A DNA stretch of 64,000 bases from Gordonibacter urolithinfaciens (GTDB taxonomy: Bacteria; Actinomycetota; Coriobacteriia; Coriobacteriales; Eggerthellaceae), in NCBI RefSeq assembly GCF_900199375.1, contig NZ_LT900217.1:1426001-1490000 (forward strand). Direction: 5' to 3'. The position numbers were made by a program, and so were the translations under genes. Of this stretch, positions 35,664 to 44,488 are shown one piece after another; positions within the stretch are counted from its first letter, which is position 1, and each line of letters opens with the position of its first letter. The notes beneath the pieces were generated by a model. It ran no database searches and was not told where the DNA came from. It was given only the letters and a program-made list of their open reading frames with translations.

Positions 35664-35880
35664 GAACGTCCTCCACTCGAACTATATGCGTCCTTATCAT
35701 ACCAGAGCACCCGTTTGCGACCGATGCGATCGCCCAGCTTGTAACGTGGTTTTTGCTTTACCCGCCGATGCGGCCAGATCCCTTCGCACGGCTCCCGTGC
35801 AACGGAGCAGGTGGCGCCGAGCCGTAGGGTCCGACGCAGCCCGTTCGGCAGCGCCGGCTTCCACCTAAACGAAGGCGCTA

Positions 35881-35922
35881 CGAGAACGAGCGTTTCACGT
35901 GAAACATTCGTTCTCGTTTTTT
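35881..35922. repeat. parS-like palindrome forming a terminator stem, copy 3
   Basis: CGTTTCACGTGAAACA (35891-35906) is the parS core with its first base changed. It sits inside a 36-base inverted repeat from 35881 to 35916 whose outer arms are CGAGAACGA and TCGTTCTCG; only the pairs 35890/35907 and 35891/35906 mismatch. Six T follow at 35917-35922. So the ParB-type palindrome is also the stem of an apparent terminator. No plus-strand gene ends just before it. The rest of 35664-35986 shows nothing else. Confidence 0.6.
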
Positions 35923-35986
35923 GGCTTCGCGCGTCGTGCAGTATACTTTGAACTCAAAGCAACCGCATGACGAAAGCGAGGGCAAG

Positions 35987-36430
35987 ATGAAGTACGACGA
36001 ACTGAAAGACGAGATCAAGGCCGCCATGAAGGCGAAGGACAAGGTTCGGCTGTCCATCCTGCGGCAGGTGCATGGCGAGATCAAGAACATCGAGGTCAAC
36101 GAGCGGCGCGACATCGAGGACGCAGACGTCGACGCCATGATCAAGCGACTCATAAAGCAAACGCGGGAGACGCTCGACGGATCCATCAAGGCCGGCAACG
36201 ACCAGGAGCGCACGGACATGCTGTCCGAGCAGGTTGCCATCTTGGAAGGCTACCTGCCCAAGCAGGTGACAGGCGACAAGCTCACCGCGCTCATCGGCGA
36301 GGTGCTGGCCGAGATGGGCGCCTCCACGAAGAAGGACATGGGGCGCGTCATGGGCGCCCTCACGCAGAAAACCTCCGGCAACTTCGACAAAGCGGCCGCC
36401 GCCAAGGAGCTGGGACAGCGCTTGGCGTAG
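35987..36430 (+). CDS. GatB/YqeY domain protein
   Basis: A 147-residue YqeY-family protein: N-terminal helical bundle (MKYDELKDEIKAAMKAKDK, LSILRQVHGEIKN) and the C-terminal domain shared with the GatB tail (EQVAILEGYLPKQVTGDKL, KDMGRVMGALTQKTSGNFDK). Possibly tRNA-linked, function unproven. ATG 35987 is preceded by GAGGGCAAG; the open frame to 35921 has no site. Single gene, flanked by leftward units. Confidence 0.9.
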   Translation: MKYDELKDEIKAAMKAKDKVRLSILRQVHGEIKNIEVNERRDIEDADVDAMIKRLIKQTRETLDGSIKAGNDQERTDMLSEQVAILEGYLPKQVTGDKLTALIGEVLAEMGASTKKDMGRVMGALTQKTSGNFDKAAAAKELGQRLA

Positions 36431-36503
36431 CCGCCTGCGATCCACCGGCGGCGGGGTCGCCTGTGGCGGGTTGGGCGCGCAACAGGATGGTGCAACGGAT
36501 TGC

Positions 36504-36525
36504 GGCAGGGGCCAGAGCCCCTGCC
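36504..36525 (+). terminator. hairpin after yqeY-like gene
   Basis: GGCAGGGGC (36504-36512), loop CAGA, GCCCCTGCC (36517-36525): a perfect nine-base stem. A second GC-rich hairpin region follows to about 36560. No T-tract. Confidence 0.4.
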
Positions 36526-36578
36526 CTACGGGATGATCCCCAGGCGGGGCTTGCGCTTGGGGGCTTTCGTTGCGGCCC

Positions 36579-37292
36579 CTACCGGCGCTCGGCGAATTTG
36601 TAGCCCACACGCCATACGGTGATCAGGTACTTCGGCTGAGAGGGATTCTCCTCTATCTTCTCGCGGATCTTGCGCATGAAAACGGTGATGCTGCTCTCAT
36701 CCACTTCGCTGTCCACGCCCCAGATATGCTCGAATATCTGCGCGCGCGTGAACACCTGCCCGGGGTTCGCGGCCAAAAGCGCCAGGATCTCGAACTCTTT
36801 TGCCGTGAGGTCGACCTTGCGCCCGTGCAGACGCGCCTCGTACTGGTTGAAGAACACCTCCAGGTCGCCTGTGGTAGCGCTTCCCTCGCGGTTCACGGCC
36901 TTCGCGAACGCGAGGTCGTCCTTGTGGCGGCGCAGATGCGCCTCGATGCGCAGCAAGAGCTCGTCGGGGCTGAACGGCTTGACCACGTAATCGTCGCCCC
37001 CGGCCTTGAAGCCGATGCTCTTGTCCACGATATCGCCCTTCGCCGACAGGAAGATAATGGGAATGCGCCGGCCGTCCTCGCGCATGCGGCGGCACACCTC
37101 GAAGCCGTTCATGCCGGGCATCATCACATCCAACAGGAGCAGGTCGGGCTTCTCGTCGGCCAGCAGGGTCAGCCCTTCCTCGCCGTCGAACGACGCGCAG
37201 AACGCATAGCCCGCATCCTCCACGATGCGCCTCATGAGCACGTGCAAGCTCTCATCGTCGTCGATGAGCATCACTTTCGCCGCATTCCCCAT
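36579..37292 (-). CDS. OmpR-type response regulator of the Mo-reductase operon
   Basis: A 237-residue regulator: receiver domain with DDDES, phospho-acceptor Asp55 in LLLLDVMMPG, FLSAKGD and VVKPFSPDEL, then a winged helix (KVDLTAKEFEILALLAANPGQVFTRAQIFEHIWG...SSITVFMRKIREKIEENP). ATG 37292 has GGAGG upstream; the frame opens further to 37337. It follows the haem-type kinase gene by 114 bases and is the last gene of the unit that begins with the molybdoenzyme, so it probably controls that operon. Confidence 0.92.
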   Translation of the reverse strand: MGNAAKVMLIDDDESLHVLMRRIVEDAGYAFCASFDGEEGLTLLADEKPDLLLLDVMMPGMNGFEVCRRMREDGRRIPIIFLSAKGDIVDKSIGFKAGGDDYVVKPFSPDELLLRIEAHLRRHKDDLAFAKAVNREGSATTGDLEVFFNQYEARLHGRKVDLTAKEFEILALLAANPGQVFTRAQIFEHIWGVDSEVDESSITVFMRKIREKIEENPSQPKYLITVWRVGYKFAERR

Positions 37293-37406
37293 ACGGTTCC
37301 TCCCCTTCCGCTCGTGCTGCGCACCCGAGCAGCCCATCCTGCAGCTCTCCCTCGCTCCGCGAGGCGCTGCCCCCTTTAGGACGCGCCGCCAGAAACAGCG
37401 CCGCGT

Positions 37407-39077
37407 TCACGCTCGGGCCTCGGTAGGCCCGTCCACCGGGATGCGCACCGCGAACACGCTGCCGCGCCCCGGCTCGCTTTCCACGGAGATGGTGCCCCCG
37501 TGCATCTCGGCGTACTCCTTCGCCAGCGAGAGCCCCAGCCCGGTACCATTGTAGCGGCGCGACGCCGACGAGTCGGCCTGCACGAAACGGTCGAAGATGC
37601 GCCGCTGGTCCTTCTTCGCAATGCCGATGCCCGTGTCCGCGACGCGCAGCCACACCTGGCCGCATTCGGGATGCCAGCTGATGGACAGGCGCACGTCGCC
37701 GCCCTCCGGCGTGAACTTCACCGCGTTGCCGCACAGGTTCTCCAACACGTGGCGCAGCTTCTCGAAATCGGCTGTGATCAGCGGCACGTCGGGGTCGATC
37801 TCGCAGGCGAACGCGATGTTCTTTCGGTTCGCCAGCGGCTGCACCACGGCCTGCACCATGCCCGCGATGTCGCCCAAGTCTACCGTTTCCCTATTCATCT
37901 CGATCCTTCCGGCGTCGAGCCGGCTCATCTCCAGTATGTCGTTGATCATGAGCAGGAGCGCGCGGCTGTTCGCCTCGATCTCGCGCCGCGTCTCCGCCTC
38001 CTTCTCGTCGGCGGGCTCGCTGTTGCGGTTCAGCAGCTCCGTGAACGCGATGATGGACGTGAGCGGCGTGCGCAGCTCGTGGCTCATCATGGCAAGGAAC
38101 TCGGACTTGTAGCGGTTCTCGTCGCGCAGGCGGCCGTTGGCCTCCTCCAGCTGCGCGCGCTGCCGCTCGAGCACGGCGTTCGCCTCGGCCAGCTGCGCGG
38201 TGCGGACCTGCACCTGCGCCTCCAGGTTGCTGTAGATGCCGGCCAGCTCGTGCGCCATCTCGTTGAACTCGGTCATGAGCGTGTTCATCTCGCGCGACGA
38301 CTCCGTGTGCGCCAGCTCCACGTCCAGATCGCCCGTCTGGATGCGCTCGACGCCCGCCTGGATCTTGCTGAGCGGCCGCGTGACGAGGTAGGTGAGCGCC
38401 AGGTACATGATAACCAGGCATGCCACCAGCATGCCCCCGAAGAAGATGACGTCCTGCACCACGGCGCTCTTCTCGTTGTCCATGTACACGTCGAGCGGAA
38501 TGACGATGCTGATGGCTCCGCCCACGTCGCCCGAGCGCCAACCCTCCTTCGCATAGCCGGTCACGTCGATCTCGCCGGCCGGCTCGCCGTGGCAGTCGAG
38601 GCAGTTCTTCTCGATGCGCATGGGCGCCAGGTAGCGGAACACCTCCTCGCCCTGGTACTGCGTGATCTCGTAGAACTCGCGGCAGGTCGGGTCGGCGTAG
38701 AACGCGTCGAGCGCGCGGGCCTCGAAGGCGTCCGGCTCGTCAGCCTGGTTGCGCGGGTTGAAGTTCACGAACCGCGTGGTGTAGCTGGATTGCGACGTGA
38801 AGAGCTGCCCTATGCTGCGGCCGGCGATAGCGCAGTGGAGGCCCTGGTACACGCCGTCGTCGGTGCAGGATATCTGCTCGAGGCGGTCCTGGTTCGAGGC
38901 CATGAACTCCCAGACGGCGTCCATCTGCTGGGTCAGCACCATGCCCTTTTCGCGCAGCTCGTTTTCCATCTGGGCGCGCTTGTTCTCGGACGTCCAGGCC
39001 AGGTTGGCCACGAGCGACACGGCGATCAGCGCGATGATCAGGCCCGCGAACTTCGTCTTCAGCTTTATGTTCCCCAT
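37407..39077 (-). CDS. sensor histidine kinase with haem-c-type (Tll0287/DUF3365) sensor
   Basis: A 556-residue kinase. Membrane helix 1 (8-28) is followed by an external domain of about 175 residues of the DUF3365/Tll0287 type, which contains a haem-c attachment motif CLDCH at residues 159-163 within MRIEKNCLDCHGEP. Helix 2 (about 208-231), HAMP, and a coiled coil (285-322) lead to HisKA with His333 in MSHELRTP. The ATPase domain has NLCGNAVKFTPEGG, DTGIGIAKKD and GTGLGLSLAKEY. A covalently bound haem facing outside would sense redox state or a small ligand. It lies between the torD-like gene and its regulator. Confidence 0.88.
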   Translation of the reverse strand: MGNIKLKTKFAGLIIALIAVSLVANLAWTSENKRAQMENELREKGMVLTQQMDAVWEFMASNQDRLEQISCTDDGVYQGLHCAIAGRSIGQLFTSQSSYTTRFVNFNPRNQADEPDAFEARALDAFYADPTCREFYEITQYQGEEVFRYLAPMRIEKNCLDCHGEPAGEIDVTGYAKEGWRSGDVGGAISIVIPLDVYMDNEKSAVVQDVIFFGGMLVACLVIMYLALTYLVTRPLSKIQAGVERIQTGDLDVELAHTESSREMNTLMTEFNEMAHELAGIYSNLEAQVQVRTAQLAEANAVLERQRAQLEEANGRLRDENRYKSEFLAMMSHELRTPLTSIIAFTELLNRNSEPADEKEAETRREIEANSRALLLMINDILEMSRLDAGRIEMNRETVDLGDIAGMVQAVVQPLANRKNIAFACEIDPDVPLITADFEKLRHVLENLCGNAVKFTPEGGDVRLSISWHPECGQVWLRVADTGIGIAKKDQRRIFDRFVQADSSASRRYNGTGLGLSLAKEYAEMHGGTISVESEPGRGSVFAVRIPVDGPTEARA

Positions 39078-39113
39078 GACGCTCCCCCTCCCCTCAAGCG
39101 CCTTGGCCCGGCC

Positions 39114-39779
39114 TCACGCGGAGGCCGCGAGCTCCTCCAGCACGTCGGCGTCGCGCGCGCAGACGAGGGCTGCCAGCTCCGCGAACCGCGGATAGAAGGC
39201 CCCGTCCCCTGCGCTGCCCGCCAACCGCTCAGCGAACGCGGCGACCCACGTGAGCAGGTGCTCGCGCAGGAAATCTCGCTGCACGGCGAGCAGGTTAGCG
39301 CAGCGCTCCTCGTCGCCCGCCCCAAACGCGGCGCTCGCATCGGCCGCAAGCGTGGCCATGAAGTCGAGCTCAACCGCCAGATGGTCGTCGGCCTCGTGGG
39401 GATACCCCGCAGCGGCATAGCCCGCCCGGCGGTAAGCATCCCTCACGGCAAGCGTGCTCTCCTGAAAAAGCAGCGGCTCCCCGGTAGCATACACCGATTC
39501 CCACGGCGGTGCGGGGAGCTTCGCCGGGCCGATGAAAAGTTTCGTGTACGCACTGCGCAGTCCATCGGAACCACTTGCAACCGCCTCGGCGATCGCATCC
39601 TGCAGGCGCGCGCCCTCGCCGCCCTCGCCGTCGAGCAGCGCGCATTCCTCTCGCGTGTGCGCGTCGGCCACGATGCCGAGCAGGGCGTCGTCGGGCTCGG
39701 CCGCGAAGGCCCGCCAAAGGTAGCGGTAGAGAAAACACCGGTTGGCGAGCACGGTGCCCGCCGCATCATCGAAGCGCAT
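39114..39779 (-). CDS. TorD/DmsD family redox-enzyme maturation chaperone
   Basis: A 221-residue all-helical protein of the TorD family, which binds the Tat leader and apo-form of molybdoenzymes until cofactor is inserted. Family features seen: N-terminal YRYLWRAFAAEPDDALL, the central LRSAYTKLFIGPAKLPAPPWESVY (family YxxLFxGPxxxxAPPxxSVY), and EADDHLAVELDFMATLA with the ELxFM pattern. It sits 68 bases after the Fe-S subunit gene and serves the same enzyme. Confidence 0.88.
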   Translation of the reverse strand: MRFDDAAGTVLANRCFLYRYLWRAFAAEPDDALLGIVADAHTREECALLDGEGGEGARLQDAIAEAVASGSDGLRSAYTKLFIGPAKLPAPPWESVYATGEPLLFQESTLAVRDAYRRAGYAAAGYPHEADDHLAVELDFMATLAADASAAFGAGDEERCANLLAVQRDFLREHLLTWVAAFAERLAGSAGDGAFYPRFAELAALVCARDADVLEELAASA

Positions 39780-39847
39780 ATCGTCCCCCTTACGGGCAAG
39801 CTGCAGCGACTGGGAGGGAGAGGGCCGCTGCAGCTTGTCGTCGGATG

Positions 39848-40420
39848 TTACATGAGCGCCGACACGGGGTCGGGCTCGAGCGCCGCCGGCTTGGCCACGA
39901 TGGCGATGCTCGGCTCGGTCTTCGGCTCGGGCAGGATCGCAACGGCGTTCACCGCATCGGGATGCGCGGCGCGCAGCTCGTCGATCGGCCCGAACTCAAG
40001 GGCGCGCATCGGGCACGCCGCCACGCAGGCCGGCTGCTCGCCGTTCGCGCGAAGCTCGATGCAGCCATCGCACTTGTGCGTCTTCTGGATCGACTCGATA
40101 TGCTGGGGCACGCCGTACGGGCACGCCTTCACGCAGTATTGGCAGCCGATGCACTTCTCATCGTCGTGCTGCACCGTGCCGTCTTCCTCGTCGATGTACA
40201 TGGCGGCGTTGGGGCAGGCCGCCACGCACTCGGGCTTCTCGCAATGGTTGCACGAGCCGGAGTAGTGGTAGGTCTGCACGGCGGGGTACTCCCCCACCTC
40301 GAAGTCCGACAGCCTCCTGAAGATCACGCCCATCTCAAGGTCGTTCTTGTCCTTGCACGCAACCTGGCACGTCCTGCAGCCGATGCAGGCGGTCATGTCG
40401 AAGTAGAATCCGTTCCTCAT
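39848..40420 (-). CDS. DmsB-like four-cluster ferredoxin subunit
   Basis: A 190-residue electron-transfer subunit with four [4Fe-4S] Cys groups: CIGCRTCQVAC, CNHCEKPECVAACP, CIGCQYCVKACP and CDGC...ACVAACP. This matches DmsB/NrfC-type subunits that pass electrons to a molybdopterin partner. No Tat leader is present, as usual, because it would be exported with the catalytic subunit. Starts 15 bases after the catalytic gene. No DmsC/NrfD membrane anchor follows, which leaves the electron donor unclear. Confidence 0.92.
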   Translation of the reverse strand: MRNGFYFDMTACIGCRTCQVACKDKNDLEMGVIFRRLSDFEVGEYPAVQTYHYSGSCNHCEKPECVAACPNAAMYIDEEDGTVQHDDEKCIGCQYCVKACPYGVPQHIESIQKTHKCDGCIELRANGEQPACVAACPMRALEFGPIDELRAAHPDAVNAVAILPEPKTEPSIAIVAKPAALEPDPVSALM

Positions 40421-40435
40421 CGTCGATCACCTCTC

Positions 40436-43057
40436 CTACATCTGCGCTTCGGGGATGCGCGGGGGCTGCTCGCTGTCGGGTGCGAGCTCTTCTTGGTACT
40501 TCTCGATGTTGCCTATGCAGGTGTTCCAACCGGACACTCCCTGGCCCGACTGTATCTGCCCCGTAAGGATGTTGTCCGATCCGGCACGGTCGATGCCCTT
40601 TTCCTCGTCCATATCGACCCATGCACCGTGGGGCAGGCCGATAACGCCCGGCATGAAGCGCTGCGTGGGGCACGCGGTGCGGAGGCACTTGCCGTGGGGG
40701 CTTGTGATCAGCACCGTGTCGCCTTCCTGGATGCCCTTCTCCTGCGCGTCCTGCGCGCTGATGAACACGGGGTTCGGCCAGGTCTCGCGCAGCCATTGCA
40801 CGTTGTCGAACACGGTGTGGGAGCGGCGCAGGTAATGGGGGTTGTACACCTGGTAGGGATAGTCGCCCTTAACGCCCGCCTCGAAGTCGCTGAACGTGGC
40901 CTCGACGCCTTCTTGCGGGGGGACGTAGGTAGGAATGGCCTCGATCTTGCTGTAGCCGATGCCGTTGATGGCGTCACGCAGGGGCGCGCAGTATATCTCC
41001 TGCTTGCCGCTGGCGGTTTTCAACGGATTCGCCTCGGGGTCCTGTACGAACTTCTCGTAGGCGATGTAGCTATAGCCGTCGTCGGGCGAGCGGGGTATCT
41101 GGTACATACCCTTCTCGATGAGCTCCTTCATCCCGATCACGCCCTCTTGCGGCTCGCCCTCGCACTCCCATTCCTTGATGTCGTCCTCGGTGATGGTGAC
41201 GAGCGGCTTCTTCTCGCCCGCCTCGTCGACGATGTACGCTCCCACGAACTGGTTGAACAACTGTTGCTTCACGCCGAAGGGGAACACTTCCTCGGGGTTG
41301 AGTCCCAAGCGCTTTCCTATCTCGCTGGCGATCTCCTCGTCGGAAAGGCATTCGTACATCCGGTCGATCACCTTAGAGTGGTAGATGAGCGCCTCGCGGT
41401 TGCCCTGGAGGAACCCGCCCTCCTTCTCCCAGTAGGACTCGATGGGCAGCACGAAATCGGAGTAGGCGGCGTTCGTGGTCATGAACAGGGAGTGCGTGAC
41501 CACGAGGTCGACCTTGCGGTGCGCCTCGATACCCTTGGCCTGGCCGTCGGTGGTCTGGAGCTTAGCGTTCATGCTGTCGTGGTAGATGAGCTTGATATCC
41601 ACCTCGCGCGGCTCGCCGGGAACCTTTTTCGTGGAACCGCCCGCATAGGTGTACTTGCCGTCGACGATGGCGTTCCACATCTCCGTGTCGTTAATGCTCT
41701 CGGTGGCAGCGAGCGGGTTCTTGATGGACGGGAGCTCGCTCGAGCCGGCGCCTATCAGGTACGTGCCGCCGTTGAACGAGCGCGAATGGCACGACAGGCC
41801 GCACATGTGGCCCGACTTGCCGAAGTGGCCGCCCATCGCGCCCAGCGTCATGACCAGCTGGGGAAGGCAGTCGGCGTTGTGCGTGCGGGCGGAGGCCCAG
41901 GCCATGAGAATGGCGGCCTTGTTGTCCTTGCCCATGAGCCCGGCCAGGTAGCGGATGTTCTCGGGGCTCACGCCGCAGATCTTGGAGGCCCACTCGGGCG
42001 ACTTCGGGGTTCCGTCGTGGGTTCCCAGGACGTAGTCCTTGAAGTTGCCGGCCGGGTCCTCGCCCTCGGGCATGTGGTCGGCGTCGAAACCTACGGTGTG
42101 GGTGTTCAGGTAATCCCAGTCTATCAGGCCCTTCTCGCCGTCAAGCTCCAACATGGCGTTCGCGATGCCCAAGAACAACGCCATGTCGGTCGAGGGACGA
42201 CAGGGAATCCACTCCGCGTCCACGAGCGCATAGGAGTCGTTGTAAAACGGATCGACCGCAACGAACTTCGCGCCGGCCTTCTTCATCTGCAGCAGATGGT
42301 AGGCGGGGTTGCCGGCGGACGACCAGGCCGGATTCGTGCCGAACATGACCACGACCTCGCTGTTGCGCATGTCGAGGCGGTCGTTGATGCCCTCGTTCGG
42401 CTGCGGGGCGATGCCCACCACATCGGGCGTGTACGTCCACGCGCCGCGCGACGTGGTGCCCCAGTGGCCGATGTAGCCGCCGTAGAGGCTTAGGAACTTG
42501 GAAACGGGGCCGCCGTCGGCGAAGAACGCGCGGTTGCCATGGGCATCCTTGATGCGCTTGATCTCGTCTGCGATGTAGGTATACGCCTCGTCCCAGGAGA
42601 TACGCTCCCATTCGTCCTTGCCGCGGAGGTCTCCGTGTGCATTCTCGCCGCCGCCGGGCTGCCAAGACTTGCGCTTCATGGGGTACTTCAGGCGGTCGGC
42701 GGACAGCACGTGGTTGCGCTGGGCGCGGCCGCGGACGCAGGCTCGCTGCTGCGGGTAGTCGGGGCTGTCCTCGTGGGTGTCGTCGGTCTTCTGGCGTATG
42801 ACCACGCCGTCCTTCACGAGCGCCTTGTTGAGGCACCGACCGCCGCAGTTGTGCCAGCAGGCCGCCGTGACCCAGGTGCCGTCCGTGATGTTGCGCGCGT
42901 CGGCGGCCTCGTCCTTCTTCGCCGGCTCCACCTTGTTGGGCGCGCAGCCAGCCAGGCCGCCTACGGCCAGGGCGGCCGTGGCGGCGGCGCTGGCTTTGAC
43001 GAAGCCTCTTCTGCTCAGCTCCGAAGACTGCCGAACCTTCTCCATGTAGCTCGTCAT
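40436..43057 (-). CDS. Tat-exported molybdopterin oxidoreductase, DMSO-reductase family catalytic subunit
   Basis: An 873-residue catalytic subunit. Leader: SRRGF at residues 15-19, hydrophobic run, then LAGC with Cys38 as a possible lipid-attachment site. The Fe-S site is Cys67-x3-Cys71-x3-Cys75-x31-Cys107. Molybdopterin-binding stretches follow (EWERISWDEAYTYIADEI, VVMFGTNPAWSS, CRPSTDMALFLGIAN, and a C-terminal dinucleotide-binding domain with GDTVLITSPHGK). Ser203 in WGTTSRGAW lies where many relatives carry the Mo ligand, but I cannot confirm it. Likely an anaerobic terminal reductase; substrate unknown. First gene of an operon with Fe-S, chaperone, kinase and regulator. Confidence 0.9.
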   Translation of the reverse strand: MTSYMEKVRQSSELSRRGFVKASAAATAALAVGGLAGCAPNKVEPAKKDEAADARNITDGTWVTAACWHNCGGRCLNKALVKDGVVIRQKTDDTHEDSPDYPQQRACVRGRAQRNHVLSADRLKYPMKRKSWQPGGGENAHGDLRGKDEWERISWDEAYTYIADEIKRIKDAHGNRAFFADGGPVSKFLSLYGGYIGHWGTTSRGAWTYTPDVVGIAPQPNEGINDRLDMRNSEVVVMFGTNPAWSSAGNPAYHLLQMKKAGAKFVAVDPFYNDSYALVDAEWIPCRPSTDMALFLGIANAMLELDGEKGLIDWDYLNTHTVGFDADHMPEGEDPAGNFKDYVLGTHDGTPKSPEWASKICGVSPENIRYLAGLMGKDNKAAILMAWASARTHNADCLPQLVMTLGAMGGHFGKSGHMCGLSCHSRSFNGGTYLIGAGSSELPSIKNPLAATESINDTEMWNAIVDGKYTYAGGSTKKVPGEPREVDIKLIYHDSMNAKLQTTDGQAKGIEAHRKVDLVVTHSLFMTTNAAYSDFVLPIESYWEKEGGFLQGNREALIYHSKVIDRMYECLSDEEIASEIGKRLGLNPEEVFPFGVKQQLFNQFVGAYIVDEAGEKKPLVTITEDDIKEWECEGEPQEGVIGMKELIEKGMYQIPRSPDDGYSYIAYEKFVQDPEANPLKTASGKQEIYCAPLRDAINGIGYSKIEAIPTYVPPQEGVEATFSDFEAGVKGDYPYQVYNPHYLRRSHTVFDNVQWLRETWPNPVFISAQDAQEKGIQEGDTVLITSPHGKCLRTACPTQRFMPGVIGLPHGAWVDMDEEKGIDRAGSDNILTGQIQSGQGVSGWNTCIGNIEKYQEELAPDSEQPPRIPEAQM

Positions 43058-43224
43058 CTCTTCCCTCCTTTTTCGTGCTTTCCCCTTGGAGCAGCACCTT
43101 ATCGGCGCCTTGCGATGAGACTACAAACCGGCGGCGTTAATAGCAATGGCCACCACCTTGAGTGTTTCTTAAGAAGATGTTTCCCAATTATTAATGATTC
43201 CCCTGGTCGTGTTATCCCTGAAAC

Positions 43225-43258
43225 GCGGGAAGGCGGGCCGCTGGGCCCGCCTTCCCGC
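43225..43258. terminator. 15-bp perfect hairpin in reductase/DUF4190 intergenic region
   Basis: GCGGGAAGGCGGGCC (43225-43239), loop GCTG, GGCCCGCCTTCCCGC (43244-43258). It probably terminates the leftward gene ending at 43304. On the minus strand only GTTTC follows. Between it and the reductase start, TTCTTAAGAA (43166-43175) is a ten-base palindrome in an AT-rich stretch that probably holds the reductase promoter. Confidence 0.55.
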
Positions 43259-43303
43259 ATGGTCGGCGTTCGCGGTCCGCAAAGGACGGCCGCGCGGGGA
43301 GTT

Positions 43304-44425
43304 TTAGAGGTTGCCGAACAGCAGTTCCGTCTCATCGGACCAGGACTCTTCGTCTACGACCCAAGCATCCCCTTGCTTCACCAGGTCAACACCGATGTAG
43401 GTCTCGGTCGTGTCCGTGGTCTTCTCCATGGCGGCATTGAACAGCTCGCCGAGCTTGGCCTTAACGGCCGCCTCGTCCATCGAGCCCGCCTCCGTGGAGC
43501 GCGAGAACGCCGTGGCGTCCGTCATGAAGGCGCCGGCGAACGCGTACACGTCGCGCATGGTCACGTCGGCATACGTGGTGCCGGTGCCATCGCTGCTCGT
43601 GTAGGTGCCGTCAAGCTGGTAGTCGAAGTCGGCCAGCAGCCACTGGACGAACGCAACCGGATCTACGCCCAGCTCGGCAAGGCTGTAGCCGGCGCTGTCG
43701 GCGAACTCGGCATCGAGCTGGGCCGCAAGCTGTTGCACGAATGCCGGGTCCTGGTTCTTCAGCTTGTCGAGCTCCGCTTGGGCCACGGCCTCGGCCTGCT
43801 TCTCGTCCTCGGTGGCAGCGAGCCCGGAGTTCGAATCCGAATAGGGTGCGTTGTCCACCACCGTCACCGAACCGGGATTCGCCGCGATGTAGGCCATGGC
43901 GCCGAAGCCGATGACCAGATACAGAATGAACGACAGCACGGAGAGCACGATGCCGATGATGCCGCATACCTTGCCGCCGGTTGCCTTGCCGTCCTTGCCG
44001 GCCTCCTTCACGGCCTTCACCGCAAGCACGATGGCGACGATGCCCAGGATAATGCCGAAAAGCGGCGCCCACGCCAGCAGGATGGCGAAGATGCCGCACA
44101 CGAGCGCGCCCGTGGCCTTGCCGCTCTTGGCGGGCTGCTGGTAGTAGCCGGGAGCGGGCTGGCCGTACGGGTTAAAGGGCTGGCCGGGAGCTACAGGCTG
44201 CTGCGGCTGGCCGTAAGGCGCGGCTGGCTGGTACGGCTGCGCAGGCTGGTCCTGCCCCGGAGCGGGCGGGGGAGGCGGGGTGGGCGATGCAGCGGACGGC
44301 GCGGTGGGCGTCGGCTCGGGAGCGGATCCGGGAGCAGGCTCGGCAGCGGGCGTCACCTCGCCCCCCGGCTGCTGCGGCTCGGAGTTCTCGGGCAAGGGAA
44401 CCGTCCGATCTTGATCGTCTGCCAT
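43304..44425 (-). CDS. DUF4190-type membrane protein with Pro-rich N-terminus
   Basis: A 373-residue protein. The first 100 residues are Pro/Gln/Ala-rich and likely disordered (QPAQPYQPAAPYGQPQQP). Two helix pairs typical of DUF4190 follow (ALVCGIFAILLAWAPLFGIILGIVAIVLAV and KVCGIIGIVLSVLSFILYLVIGFGAM). An external acidic domain of about 170 residues (DSAGYSLAELGVDPVAFVQWLLADFDYQ) ends the protein; it resembles DUF5105-type domains only loosely. ATG 44425 follows AGAAAGGA. Function unknown. Confidence 0.65.
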   Translation of the reverse strand: MADDQDRTVPLPENSEPQQPGGEVTPAAEPAPGSAPEPTPTAPSAASPTPPPPPAPGQDQPAQPYQPAAPYGQPQQPVAPGQPFNPYGQPAPGYYQQPAKSGKATGALVCGIFAILLAWAPLFGIILGIVAIVLAVKAVKEAGKDGKATGGKVCGIIGIVLSVLSFILYLVIGFGAMAYIAANPGSVTVVDNAPYSDSNSGLAATEDEKQAEAVAQAELDKLKNQDPAFVQQLAAQLDAEFADSAGYSLAELGVDPVAFVQWLLADFDYQLDGTYTSSDGTGTTYADVTMRDVYAFAGAFMTDATAFSRSTEAGSMDEAAVKAKLGELFNAAMEKTTDTTETYIGVDLVKQGDAWVVDEESWSDETELLFGNL

Positions 44426-44456
44426 AGTCGTTCCTTTCTGATCAGGCTCGTTATTG

Positions 44457-44484
44457 CACAATACTCTATCACAATACTAGAGTA
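44457..44484 (-). promoter_or_regulatory. operator-like repeats upstream of DUF4190 gene
   Basis: TACTCTA (44462-44468) and TAGAGTA (44478-44484) form an inverted repeat nine bases apart. CACAATACT occurs twice, at 44457-44465 and 44470-44478, a direct repeat with a 13-base period. The site lies 32 bases upstream of the DUF4190 gene's start, where a promoter is expected. Confidence 0.4.
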
Positions 44485-44488
44485 AAGT

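Noticed and set aside
39575-42493. 972-codon rightward frame opposite the Mo reductase operon
   Set aside because: Antisense shadow; the leftward genes carry Fe-S and Mo motifs.
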